Origin: G963422595 sp963422595
GTDB taxonomy: Bacteria; Pseudomonadota; Gammaproteobacteria; UBA4575
Assembly: GCA_963422595.1 (NCBI GenBank)
Contig: OY730298.1
Coordinates: 682,001 to 746,000 of the forward strand
Direction of reading: 5' to 3'
Length of the DNA: 64,000 nt
Numbering within the stretch: the stretch's first letter is position 1; every line of letters begins with the position of its first letter. This document shows positions 45,866 to 54,806 of the stretch, piece by piece. The translations under genes and the position numbers were made by a program. The notes below the pieces were generated by a model. It saw nothing but the letters and a program-made list of their open reading frames with translations, had not been told where the DNA came from and searched no databases.

Positions 45866-46882
45866 TCAGCTATCACGTGCCGCGCCTGCTTTTCCCTGTA
45901 ACGCCGCCAATCCGGCCTCTGCCGCTTTACCTGCCAAAAAGTCAACGTCAATCCCGCCTGCCGTTGCGTCACCAGCAATTTTGGCGGTGGGCAGCTCCGG
46001 CAAGGGTACGGCGCGCACATCCTGTCGTATATTGATCTGTTGGGGATGGATATTCACCTCAGTCAATTTACCTGCCGTCTGGTCTGGATTGCGATACTCA
46101 AAATATTTTGATGCCTGCTTTAAGGAAGGCGTTATACCTCCCTCAACACCACGCACCAAAACCGCGGAAGTAAATCCCGACAACCTCGCCAGATGCTCAT
46201 ACACTGGCGGATAGGGTTTATGCACATAACCCGTCATGACGTGAGTGCCACTTTTGCCACGCACCGGCCCAATTAAAACCTCAACCGTAGTAATCACCGG
46301 TCGCTTCACCATCTGGGTGCGCAAAGGAATTAAATCGTGCAATGCCGGGCAAATTTCCCTTTGGTCGATATACGCCCACCCCACCTCGGCGTCATTGACC
46401 TGTTGCACCGCCTGCTGCACCGTGTAATCGACGTTTATATTGGCGGCACGTAATACCTTGCGATGAGTTACGCCGTACTTCGGACCTACGGCTTCGGCGC
46501 CATGAGAGACTGCGTGCAAACCGCATGCGGCAAGCACCGCAGGCAGGAAAGGCGACATCGGTAAACCACGGGTATAGCCATCATATGGATCCGCAATATC
46601 CACAACGTGATCAACAGCAGCGGTTACAATATTCGATGCGTCAATGATAGCTTGCAGTGCGCCACCGTTTTCATCCAGGGTCTCACGTTTCATGCGCAGG
46701 GCAATCAGGAATATACCGGCCTGCACCGGGTCGGCAGAACCTGCCAATATGAGACGCATGGCATCGCGCGCCTCCTCAAAAGAAATATCCTTACTATATT
46801 CCGGGCCCGTGGCGACACGCTGAATATACGAGCGCATGGCACTGCTTGCACACGTACTGATTTGTTGCTTGGGCGCGGACAT
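45866..46882 (-). CDS. Anthranilate phosphoribosyltransferase-like protein (glycosyltransferase family 3 fold)
   Basis: 338 residues. The TrpD-like helical N-domain (SFEEARDAMRLILAGSADPVQAGIFLIALRMK, in two parts) and the middle motifs VSHGAEAVGPKYG and a GVEGG segment are recognisable. The catalytic GTGGD loop of true TrpD, which binds PRPP, is replaced by DPYDGYTRG. It is therefore probably not a tryptophan enzyme, and no trp genes are near. Its real substrate is unknown. ATG start; well-formed, full length. Confidence 0.75.
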   Translation of the reverse strand: MSAPKQQISTCASSAMRSYIQRVATGPEYSKDISFEEARDAMRLILAGSADPVQAGIFLIALRMKRETLDENGGALQAIIDASNIVTAAVDHVVDIADPYDGYTRGLPMSPFLPAVLAACGLHAVSHGAEAVGPKYGVTHRKVLRAANINVDYTVQQAVQQVNDAEVGWAYIDQREICPALHDLIPLRTQMVKRPVITTVEVLIGPVRGKSGTHVMTGYVHKPYPPVYEHLARLSGFTSAVLVRGVEGGITPSLKQASKYFEYRNPDQTAGKLTEVNIHPQQINIRQDVRAVPLPELPTAKIAGDATAGGIDVDFLAGKAAEAGLAALQGKAGAARDS

Positions 46883-47034
46883 ACTCTATATGATGCCATG
46901 TAAAAGGCACACATGGCAGTATACCCTCTTACATATTCTGGATGGGACGCATTGAACCGAATGCAAATAGCCATGTTGTATAAGTTCCAACACAACGTCG
47001 GTTGTTTTCAGGACAAAATGTTTAAATTCCAGGG

Positions 47035-47286
47035 TTGGGGCACTTAAACATCGTTCAGCTTTGCAGTGCATCTGCTGCACCGCTGGACAATCCACTAGAC
47101 GCGTCCTGCTACGACAGCATTGACCAGGCCATGCGCGAGTTTCTGCGGATTTATCCGTGCCCGATGAGTGCCGACAATTTAGATAGGGTACGCCAGCACC
47201 TGATCCAACATAACTTATCCCGTACAGCTGTGCACGATCTGGCGATGGAGTTGTCGGGGCTAGCTAGTCAGGGTAAGGGGGGTTAG
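47035..47286 (+). CDS. Hypothetical small protein, doubtful
   Basis: 83 codons from a TTG. The central part (DQAMREFLRIYPCPMSADNLDRVRQHL) looks protein-like, but there is no clear start or ribosome site. The 3' end overlaps the antidote gene by 23 bp tail to tail. It could be a remnant. Confidence 0.3.
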   Translation: MGHLNIVQLCSASAAPLDNPLDASCYDSIDQAMREFLRIYPCPMSADNLDRVRQHLIQHNLSRTAVHDLAMELSGLASQGKGG

Positions 47287-47581
47287 CGCGTTGTTCTGGC
47301 ACCCTCACTTCCAGCCGCAAACCAATCGCCTGCAACACGCGGCTGACCGTTTTATAGTGCGTGTTGGTGGCTTCGGTGCAAAACGCCCGATACAAACCGT
47401 TGCGTTCCAGTCCACTGGCATCGGCAATTTTCGTCATGCCAATCGCCTTGGCGACATCGCCAATCGCCGCAAAAAGGTACTTTTCACCTTGCTCCGCGCA
47501 CGCCGTCAAATAGCCTGCGATCATCTCGGGCGAGTCCAGATGCTCACTCACGTCAAACGGGATAATTTCCTCTTTCGCCAT
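47264..47581 (-). CDS. Addiction-module antidote protein (HigA-like), second copy
   Basis: 105 residues, homologous to the protein at 34729-35019: FDVSEHLDSPEMIAGYL at the start, helix-turn-helix KIADASGLERNGLYRAF, and end VLQAIGLRLEVRV. It follows its toxin gene by 3 bp. Confidence 0.88.
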   Translation of the reverse strand: MAKEEIIPFDVSEHLDSPEMIAGYLTACAEQGEKYLFAAIGDVAKAIGMTKIADASGLERNGLYRAFCTEATNTHYKTVSRVLQAIGLRLEVRVPEQRANPPYPD

Positions 47582-47584
47582 TAT

Positions 47585-47887
47585 TCATTCCTCCAGGTTT
47601 TTCAGTACGGCTTTGGCTTTGGCCAAGTCGCGGGCTTGCGAGTCCTTGATACCGCCTGCCAGCAACAGCACACCCTGCTTCCCGCGCAGGGTGTAGTAAA
47701 CCCGATAGCCCTTGCCAACAAAAATACGCAGCTCAAATATGCCATCGCTAAGGCGCTTATGGTCGCCAAAGTGGCCATCGCTGCGAATCGCTGTAATTCT
47801 GGCCAATACCACCTGTTTAGCACGCAAATCCTTGATGCCTTCAAACCATTTTGCAAACGTCTTGGTTTGTTGAATCTCACAAAACAC
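47585..47887 (-). CDS. RelE/ParE-family addiction-module toxin, second copy
   Basis: 100 residues, homologous to 34438-34728: FAKWFEGIKDL, IRSDGHFGDHKRLSDGIFELRI and YRVYYTLRG...VLLLAGGIKDSQARD. Transcribed opposite to the first pair, so the two modules are in inverted orientation near the two ends of the island. Confidence 0.88.
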   Translation of the reverse strand: MFCEIQQTKTFAKWFEGIKDLRAKQVVLARITAIRSDGHFGDHKRLSDGIFELRIFVGKGYRVYYTLRGKQGVLLLAGGIKDSQARDLAKAKAVLKNLEE

Positions 47888-47943
47888 AGCGCTTATTGTA
47901 TATTTACATAGACACTCTTGCCAACCTTTTTTTGAGAAAAATC

Positions 47944-48228
47944 ATGAAAATTCTAACTCGCAAACATTTTGACCTGCCCGCAGACCCCTGGGTCAGACTG
48001 GAACTAGATACCACCGACACCCAACGCGTGGCGGCAATGGTGGAGGCGGCAGTACGCCACCAAGCCATGGTGCGCATTCTGGGCGCGCGTGGCAGCGGCA
48101 AGACACGTGCACTCCGCCACGCACTGCAACGCTACCCTGACCTGCGCGTGGTAGAGCCCTTGCGTCTCACACGAGACAAGCTACATATGAGCGACATAGA
48201 GATTGCGCTGGTGCGCAGGCAACCGTAG
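47944..48228 (+). pseudogene. MuB/TniB-like transposition ATPase remnant
   Basis: 94 residues from the ATG at 47944. A Walker A motif GARGSGKT is followed by RALRHALQRYP, and the end DKLHMSDIEIALVR resembles the C-terminal part of Mu-type transposition ATPases. The normal protein is about 250-310 residues, so most of the ATPase domain (Walker B, sensor motifs) is missing. No transposase gene is near. Confidence 0.5.
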
Positions 48229-48371
48229 CAACTCGAATCACAACCACAGTTTCCCTGAATCTGTATGTCGCCTGCATCAGGCATCTGTCAGTCTCCTTAT
48301 TGTGTCTATATTGATTTTATGTGTGCTCCGTCGGCGTCTGTCAATGGGCATCACTCCACGCATTTCGTCAA

Positions 48372-48653
48372 TCAACGTGACACTCGCAGCCTCAAGTTCA
48401 TCACGGAACTGATGCACGGCGGCGTACGCAACTGAAGTGCATCTGCATAGGCCTGCTCACGAAACTCTTGCCGCGTCATCACTATGGGCGTGTCACACCA
48501 TTCCCTGAATTCGCTTGCATCCTGTTCCATCCGCCACCAGATACGCGGCAGCTTGATTACAATGTCAACATGGCTGGCAGCGGATTTCAGGGTGCACTGG
48601 ACATCGTCCCTGTCCGGATGTGGTTCGACACTGACAACGTCTCCCTCCACCAA
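48372..48653 (-). pseudogene. Fragment of an unidentified protein, out of frame with atpH
   Basis: A minus-strand frame whose residues (VDIVIKLPRIWWRMEQD, TPIVMTRQEFREQAYADAL) look like a real protein end, overlapping the 3' end of the truncated atpH in another frame. The GTG start is artificial. It appears to be foreign sequence joined to atpH by a deletion or insertion. Confidence 0.35.
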
Positions 48654-49098
48654 TCAGCGCCTTGTCTATGCGCGAGCGCAGGCGCACATTTTTGCCTAAA
48701 CGCCGTTGCAGCGCCGCTCTAATCCTCGCCAGCCGCTGGTCGTCAATAGCACTGGCCGCTATGACTTCCGCATCTACCGTGCCTTCTGCATCGGCACGAT
48801 AGTATTGGTACATGGCCGCAATTTCGGGCAGCAAGGGAATACGGTTGTCTTCGGCTAACAGCCGGATAAAGTTTTTGCCAGGTTTGTTTATGTGTTGTGC
48901 ACATACTGCAATCAGCAGGTCTGCGGCTTGTTGTTGAGAGAGCCTGGGGCTACCCAGCACCGCGCGCATGGCCGGGTCATGAGCGACGGCGGCCATGTAC
49001 GCCAGCATCTCGCTCCATTTGGCTTGCTCGCCGTTGACATTGGCAAGTTCAAACGCGGCGCGCGCGTAAGGTCTGGCAGTAGTGGTAAGTTTTGACAT
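48565..49098 (-). pseudogene. atpH: ATP synthase delta subunit, truncated chimera
   Basis: The first ~151 residues are a clear F1Fo ATP synthase delta subunit (TTARPYARAAFELAN..., RLRSRIDKALIGG). The usual last ~27 residues (a VVVEAGD-like strand and final helix) are replaced by a Cys/Arg-rich stretch (GRRCQCRTTSGQGRCP) that reads through another frame of joined sequence. No other atp genes are nearby, so this is an orphan, broken copy, presumably left by a rearrangement. Confidence 0.75.
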
Positions 49099-49305
49099 TG
49101 TATCAGGGCAGGTTCATCTGGAATAATCCTGCTAAATGTGAAAGCAAACGATAAAATGGAGCGAGACTAAAACAAAGATAGCAACAAGTAAATAAGGTGA
49201 ACACCCGGATTGAAGTATATAATTTCCTGATTAAAAGCCGTTCCCGCCATTTTTGGTGCACGGTGCAGCTGGTGGCAGTCCCTAATATCAAACCCTGGAG
49301 TTACT

Positions 49306-49743
49306 ATGCCCGACGATGATATAGATTTTGCAAGTGGAATGGCAGCGTTTGAAGCCAAGCATTTTTCCCGTGCCATGCAAATGCTTTCGCCTCTGGCCGA
49401 AGCAGGTAACGCCGATGCGCAACATCGTTGTGCCATCATGCACCAAAATGGATTAGGCGTGGTGGTCAATCCGCAAGCTGCCTTCAAATGGATGCAGGTT
49501 GCGGCAGAGCAGGGTCACGCGCTGGCGCAACATGGTTTGGGTTTTATGTACATGGAAGGTGATTGCGCGGAAAAAAATGCTATGGAAGCGGTAAAGTGGT
49601 TTACCAAAGCCGCCAACCAGGGTTTACAGGGATCACAAACCACGTTGGCGATGATGTATGAAGAAGGTCGGGGGATTGCGCGGGATGCAGAGAAAGCTAA
49701 ACAGTGGTATGCCAGGGCCGGGTTTTCATCTGAACAGACATGA
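49306..49743 (+). CDS. Sel1-repeat (TPR-like) protein
   Basis: 145 residues with about three Sel1-like repeats (AEAGNADAQHRCAIMHQNG, AEQGHALAQHGLGFMYMEG, ANQGLQGSQTTLAMMYEEG). No signal peptide. Such proteins act as adaptors. It is 28 bp before the MoxR ATPase gene and probably co-transcribed with it. Confidence 0.85.
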   Translation: MPDDDIDFASGMAAFEAKHFSRAMQMLSPLAEAGNADAQHRCAIMHQNGLGVVVNPQAAFKWMQVAAEQGHALAQHGLGFMYMEGDCAEKNAMEAVKWFTKAANQGLQGSQTTLAMMYEEGRGIARDAEKAKQWYARAGFSSEQT

Positions 49744-49771
49744 CCTCGATTAACCCGACTGGTCAGGAATA

Positions 49772-50821
49772 ATGCGGCCTGCACATCTGTTGATCGTCCT
49801 GCAGAAAGAATTTCAGGGTGCCGCGTACGGGTATCACACCCCCGTTATGCTATGGGGGCCGCCGGGCGTGGGGAAATCACAAATGGTGGCACAAGTGGCG
49901 CACAAAAATGACGTCGAAGTGATTGACGTGCGTTTATCGCAGATGGAGCCCAGTGACTTACGCGGCATCCCCTTTCGTGACAAACACACCGTAGAATGGG
50001 CTATCCCCGCCATGCTGCCAGATGCAAAAAGACACGGCGCACAGGGCATGCTGTTTTTAGACGAACTCACCTCCGCGGCGCCCAGTGTTTCCGCTGCTGC
50101 CTACCAACTTATTCTTGACAGACGTCTGGGGCAATACCAGGTGCCCCGGGGTTGGGCCATATTCGCGGCTGGCAATCGTCAGGGAGATCGTGGCGTCACC
50201 TACACCATGCCGGCGCCGTTGGCAAATCGATTTTCTCATTTTGAAGTGGACGTCAATGTAGATGACTGGGCGGCATGGGCCTATGCACATAAAATTGACG
50301 ACAGGATCATCGCCTTCTTGCGTTTTCGGCCGGACTTATTATTCGACTTCGACGCCGCGCATAATCCGGTGGCCTTTCCATCGCCGCGCTCCTGGGAATT
50401 CGCACATCGCGCGCTGCGAAAATTTTCACAACGACCCGACCTTCTAACCGGTGCCTTGCAAGCCTGCGTCGGCCCGGCCGCGGGTGTTGAACTGAACGCC
50501 TTTATTGCAAATCTGGATCAAATGCCAGACCTGGAAGCAATTATGCGTGGCGAAGACATAGCCATGCCACAGTCAATAGACTTACAATATGCCGTGGCAT
50601 GCGCGCTTGTCGGTCAGGCCATTCGGGTTAAAAAAACCGCAGATGCCGATACCGTGCATGGCAACATCTTACATTATGCCAGCCGCTTTCCACAGCGCGA
50701 AATGGGAGTAATGATGGTTTCAGACCTGCACCGCGCCATCGGTGAACAGCTATTCAGCCTGCCGGAATTTGCCACCTGGGCGGAGCAGATAGCAGACATC
50801 ATGATCTACGATCCCGCCTGA
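49772..50821 (+). CDS. MoxR-family AAA+ ATPase
   Basis: 349 residues. Walker A GPPGVGKS at about 31-38, Walker B LFLDEL near 93-98, and a sensor region AAGNRQGD. MoxR ATPases act as chaperones that activate or insert metal cofactors in partner complexes, together with a VWA protein, which is encoded 10 bp downstream. The presence of a DsrS-like gene after them suggests a link with sulfur oxidation, an inference. Confidence 0.9.
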   Translation: MRPAHLLIVLQKEFQGAAYGYHTPVMLWGPPGVGKSQMVAQVAHKNDVEVIDVRLSQMEPSDLRGIPFRDKHTVEWAIPAMLPDAKRHGAQGMLFLDELTSAAPSVSAAAYQLILDRRLGQYQVPRGWAIFAAGNRQGDRGVTYTMPAPLANRFSHFEVDVNVDDWAAWAYAHKIDDRIIAFLRFRPDLLFDFDAAHNPVAFPSPRSWEFAHRALRKFSQRPDLLTGALQACVGPAAGVELNAFIANLDQMPDLEAIMRGEDIAMPQSIDLQYAVACALVGQAIRVKKTADADTVHGNILHYASRFPQREMGVMMVSDLHRAIGEQLFSLPEFATWAEQIADIMIYDPA

Positions 50822-50831
50822 AAAGCATGAT

Positions 50832-52049
50832 GTGGTACAGCGCGTGGTGGATGCAGAAATTCAGCACAAACTCGCAGCCGCGAGAACCCGTTTAATTTTA
50901 GACAAACCTTTCCTGGGCGCGTTGGTATTGCGCCTGCCGTTAATTGCGGCCGATGCCAGCTGGTGTAAAACCGCCACCACCAATGCGCGCGAACTGTACT
51001 ACAACCAGGACTACATCAGTACACTTGGCATTGATGAAACGCAATTCGTGTTAGCCAAACAAGCACTACATTGCGCGTTATCACACCTTACCCGCCGGCA
51101 ACATCGTAGCCGGCGCCGATGGCAACTGGCCTGTGACTATGCGGTAAATCCGTTACTCATCAATGATGGTTTGCAAGCCCCGCCGGGAACGTTAGTGGAC
51201 GACGGCTTTACAGGCATGACCGCAGAAGAAATTTATCACTACGTCAGCGAGACTGAAGACACCTCAAAAACACAAAAGCAGGATACAAAATCCGATGATA
51301 GTGCCAGCAAGCCCCGGCCAGACAAAGGCGATCAAAGTCTGCATCAGCAAGCCCGGGACAATGCGGCCGCGGCGGCGCAGAAACTTGCCGGGCGACCAGC
51401 AGAGCTGACCGTACAGCAACAGGAACAATTAGCCATTCAATGGCAGCAGCGACTTGCAGGTGCCGCGCAACAAGCCATGCAGGCTGGCAAGCTGGGTAGT
51501 CACATGGCGCGCGTGGTGGACTTTATGTTACAGCCAAAACTACCCTGGCGCGCGTTACTGGCGCGTTACGTGACGGCAAGCGCGCGCGATGACTACAACT
51601 ACTCAAGACCCTCATCGCGGCGGGGAGACCCGGCAATTTTCCCAAGTTTACGCAGCACCCAAATCAACGTCGCAGTGGGAATCGACGTCAGCGGTTCCAT
51701 CAACAACCACGAAATGGACGAATTCATAGCAGAAATTGACGCCATCAAAGGCAACGTGCGAGCCAGGATTACCCTACTGCCCTGTGATGCCGCGTTGGCG
51801 GCAGGCGCGCCGTGGATATTTGAACCCTGGGAAAACCTGCAATTACCCACCAGTATAACCGGTGGGGGAGGCACAGATTTTTGCCCGGTGTTTACATGGA
51901 TAGAACAGCAGCCCCTGCACCCCGATCTACTCGTTTACTTTACCGACTGCCAGGGCACGTTTCCCGCAGAAATGCCGGGCTATCCGGTTATCTGGTTAGT
52001 AAAGGGCAAACAACCCGTTCCCTGGGGGCAAAGAGTGCAACTTAATTAA
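50832..52049 (+). CDS. VWA-like protein with degenerate metallopeptidase domain (DUF2201 type)
   Basis: 405 residues from a GTG start. The N-terminal domain matches the DUF2201 putative metallopeptidase, but the expected HExxH reads KQALH (in LAKQALHCALSH), so the zinc site is not intact. A Gln/Ala-rich linker at about 150-230 precedes a C-terminal VWA-like domain with a MIDAS motif DVSGS (GIDVSGSINN). It is the usual partner of the MoxR ATPase directly upstream. Confidence 0.85.
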   Translation: MVQRVVDAEIQHKLAAARTRLILDKPFLGALVLRLPLIAADASWCKTATTNARELYYNQDYISTLGIDETQFVLAKQALHCALSHLTRRQHRSRRRWQLACDYAVNPLLINDGLQAPPGTLVDDGFTGMTAEEIYHYVSETEDTSKTQKQDTKSDDSASKPRPDKGDQSLHQQARDNAAAAAQKLAGRPAELTVQQQEQLAIQWQQRLAGAAQQAMQAGKLGSHMARVVDFMLQPKLPWRALLARYVTASARDDYNYSRPSSRRGDPAIFPSLRSTQINVAVGIDVSGSINNHEMDEFIAEIDAIKGNVRARITLLPCDAALAAGAPWIFEPWENLQLPTSITGGGGTDFCPVFTWIEQQPLHPDLLVYFTDCQGTFPAEMPGYPVIWLVKGKQPVPWGQRVQLN

Positions 52050-52094
52050 CTGTTTACCACCCCCGGTAACTGCTCATGCGACGTGTAAAGTAAC

Positions 52095-53210
52095 GTGGAA
52101 CTGTCAGGTGAAGATGAATTGCGCCTCAACGTACTGGTGGCGCAGCCGTTACAGGCAATACGTATTGACGAATCGCGTATGCGCGTACATGCGCTATCTG
52201 CAAAAGGCGAAGCCACTGTACCGCTTAATCCCACCTGTCAGGACGAGAAATACATTCGCTTAATCCGACAGTTTTTATCAGCGCGCTATCTGGGTTCACT
52301 GGGCGGCTATCCCGTGTTCTTAAGGCGTTGGACGCGCATGGGACAGGCACGCCACGACAGTTTGGAAAAGCTACTACTCATTGGTGATCCCGAAGCCGTA
52401 GCCGCAGTCGTACATGCCTCAGGGCTTACTAACGAATTGGCGCGTCGGGCATGGTGGTCAAATATGTGCGCGGAAAACGCGCGCCGCATGCTGGAAAAAC
52501 AAAACGTAGTAACCGGCAGTATGGGCCTTGAACTGGCAAAATTTCTGGTGGAATTCTTACCGTTTGAAGAACAACAAAAGGCAATTATTGACAGCGTTCG
52601 GTTAATCCTTCAGCCTGATTTAATCAGCGACCAGGTGCGTAAAAACATATGGAACAAAGGCAAGCGCAGAAACTCATACTACGTGGGATTTTTGCAACAA
52701 ACACCCGATGACTTACCGTTTGACCTGTTGTCACACCACAAGTGGCAGAGCCTGTCAAAGGCCTTACAGATTGAAATTAACAGAGACAACAAAATCGCCA
52801 GATTACTTTGTCGAACCTTAAGCTCTGCCGGGCAGGCATTCTTATACACGGCCGACCTGGTATTACAAAAGCCCAACGATCAGGACGTGGTGGTAGCCCT
52901 GCTTAACGCCATGGGCGATTACTTCGGGCACATAAAGGTCGGCGCTCGAAACTGGCGTACCATGCAGGCCCTGTCAGACCATGCTGAAGAAACCTATAAA
53001 GGCCACCCTGACGTCAACAAAATTTTAACCATTGACCCCTCACTGCAACCCCAACTAAAGGCATTACTTCACCTATCCATGATCGGCGAAACGCTGGCAG
53101 ACCCAATATTCGGCATGACAGACGCAATCGGGTCAGTGATGAGAAACAAAATAAAACCCATAACAATCCCCCTGTCCGCATACCTGCGCGCACTGAGATC
53201 ACCGGTATAA
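52095..53210 (+). CDS. DsrS-like protein
   Basis: 371 residues from a GTG start, soluble and largely helical. The N-terminal pattern (EDELRLNVLVAQPLQAIRIDE, GGYPVFLRRWTRMGQ) resembles proteins annotated as DsrS, the last gene of the A. vinosum dsr cluster, of unknown function. The resemblance is from memory. If right, dsrS has separated from dsrR and joined the MoxR-VWA genes, 45 bp downstream of them. Confidence 0.6.
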   Translation: MELSGEDELRLNVLVAQPLQAIRIDESRMRVHALSAKGEATVPLNPTCQDEKYIRLIRQFLSARYLGSLGGYPVFLRRWTRMGQARHDSLEKLLLIGDPEAVAAVVHASGLTNELARRAWWSNMCAENARRMLEKQNVVTGSMGLELAKFLVEFLPFEEQQKAIIDSVRLILQPDLISDQVRKNIWNKGKRRNSYYVGFLQQTPDDLPFDLLSHHKWQSLSKALQIEINRDNKIARLLCRTLSSAGQAFLYTADLVLQKPNDQDVVVALLNAMGDYFGHIKVGARNWRTMQALSDHAEETYKGHPDVNKILTIDPSLQPQLKALLHLSMIGETLADPIFGMTDAIGSVMRNKIKPITIPLSAYLRALRSPV

Positions 53211-53280
53211 TGAAAAAAATAAGCACAAGACAAAGACTTTACGGTTATCGGTGGCAACCACACAAACCAAACCCTCTCCC

Positions 53281-53315
53281 AATTCCCAATTCCCAATTCC
53301 CAATTCCCAATTCCC
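53281..53315. repeat. Five tandem copies of AATTCCC
   Basis: A 7-bp unit repeated exactly five times between the DsrS-like gene and cysG. Probably a slippage-prone microsatellite; it lies about 50 bp upstream of the cysG start and could affect the promoter spacing. Confidence 0.9.
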
Positions 53316-53366
53316 CTGTACATCCTGCACATCCATGTTTATATTCTTTCTTTCTATAGATAATTA

Positions 53367-54806
53367 GTGAGCATGAACTACCTGCCTGTATTCATGGACG
53401 TTCGGCACAAGCCCTGCCTGATTATTGGCGGGGGCACCATCGCTGCGCGCAAACTCGCACTACTACTGCGCGCGCAAGCCACCATTACCGTAGTCGCGCC
53501 AGCCATATCACCGGAACTCCAAAGTGAAATAAACGCCAGAAAAATAACCTGGCGACAGAAACAATACGCTCCCGCAGACCTGCCAGGCTATCAACTCGTG
53601 TTTGCGGCCACCGATGATCGCGACACCAATGCGGAAATTGCGGCACAATGTCGGCGTCAGAATATTCTCGTTAATACAGTAGACGACGCTGGCAACTGTG
53701 ATTTTATCCTGCCCTCCATTATTGACAGATCGCCGGTACAAATAGCCGTATCCACAGGTGGCGCCTCGCCGGTATTAGCGCGCATGTTACGTGCCAAGCT
53801 GGAAAACTGTACGCCGGCGGCATATGGGCAGCTGGCACAGCTGGTAGAAGCACACCGCGTCCAGGTCAAGGCAAAATTTATCTCAGTGGAGGCCAGCAGA
53901 AAATTTTGGGAACAAGTCCTGCAAGGACCTATTGCCGAGCTGGTATTTGCCGGACAACTAAACACCGCGCGGCTATTATTAAAAGAAGCCATCGAAACTG
54001 CCGATGCGCAGGCCCTGCCACAGGGAGAAGTTTATCTGGTAGGCGCAGGCCCGGGGGATCCAGACCTGCTCACCTTCCGTGCGCTGCGTTTAATGCAACA
54101 AGCTGACGTAGTAGTGTATGACCGCCTGGTATCCCGGCAAATTATGGATCTGTTGCGCAAAGATGCGGTGCAAATCTATGCTGGCAAAGAACGCGCGCAA
54201 CACACCATGCCACAGGAGACAATCAACCAATTATTAGTACGACTGGCAAAACAAGGCAAACGGGTACTGCGCTTAAAAGGCGGTGACCCCTTCATATTTG
54301 GTCGCGGCGGAGAAGAAATTGCCACCCTGATAGACGAACAGATTCCATTTCAAGTCGTGCCCGGCATTACTGCCGCCGCTGGGTGCGCCTCGTATGCGGG
54401 TATTCCATTAACCCATCGTGAATACTCACAAGCCGTCATTTTTGCCACTGGCCACCTGCAAGACGGCAGCGTTGACCTGAACTGGCAAATGCTGGCACAC
54501 CGCAATCAGACCTTAGTCTTCTACATGGGGCTACAAGGCCTGCAACAGATATGCTCAAACCTCAAGCAACATGGGCTGGATGCTGCCACCCCGGCGGCCC
54601 TGGTCATGCAGGGCACTACCGCCAATCAGAAAGTCATTGTTGGTGACCTGGACAGCCTGCCGGAACTGGTACAACGCCACGGCGTCAAGCCACCGACCTT
54701 AGTGATAATTGGTGACGTCGTGCGACTGCATAAAAAGCTGCACTGGTTCAATTCGCAGCAAGACATCACCGCGGGCGCGGTCAAAGCCTTTGGGTCCAAC
54801 GTCTGA
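53367..54806 (+). CDS. cysG: Siroheme synthase (multifunctional CysG)
   Basis: 479 residues. The N-terminal half (about 1-210) is the precorrin-2 dehydrogenase/sirohydrochlorin ferrochelatase with the NAD site LIIGGGTIAARK. The C-terminal half is the uroporphyrinogen-III C-methyltransferase (VYLVGAGPGDPDLLT, RLKGGDPFIFGRGGEE). It makes siroheme from uroporphyrinogen III, which DsrN then amidates for DsrAB. The GTG at 53367 or the ATG two codons later may start it. Confidence 0.95.
   Translation: MSMNYLPVFMDVRHKPCLIIGGGTIAARKLALLLRAQATITVVAPAISPELQSEINARKITWRQKQYAPADLPGYQLVFAATDDRDTNAEIAAQCRRQNILVNTVDDAGNCDFILPSIIDRSPVQIAVSTGGASPVLARMLRAKLENCTPAAYGQLAQLVEAHRVQVKAKFISVEASRKFWEQVLQGPIAELVFAGQLNTARLLLKEAIETADAQALPQGEVYLVGAGPGDPDLLTFRALRLMQQADVVVYDRLVSRQIMDLLRKDAVQIYAGKERAQHTMPQETINQLLVRLAKQGKRVLRLKGGDPFIFGRGGEEIATLIDEQIPFQVVPGITAAAGCASYAGIPLTHREYSQAVIFATGHLQDGSVDLNWQMLAHRNQTLVFYMGLQGLQQICSNLKQHGLDAATPAALVMQGTTANQKVIVGDLDSLPELVQRHGVKPPTLVIIGDVVRLHKKLHWFNSQQDITAGAVKAFGSNV

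Noticed and set aside
45866..46882. True anthranilate phosphoribosyltransferase (trpD)
   Set aside because: The GTGGD PRPP-binding loop is missing and there are no trp neighbours.
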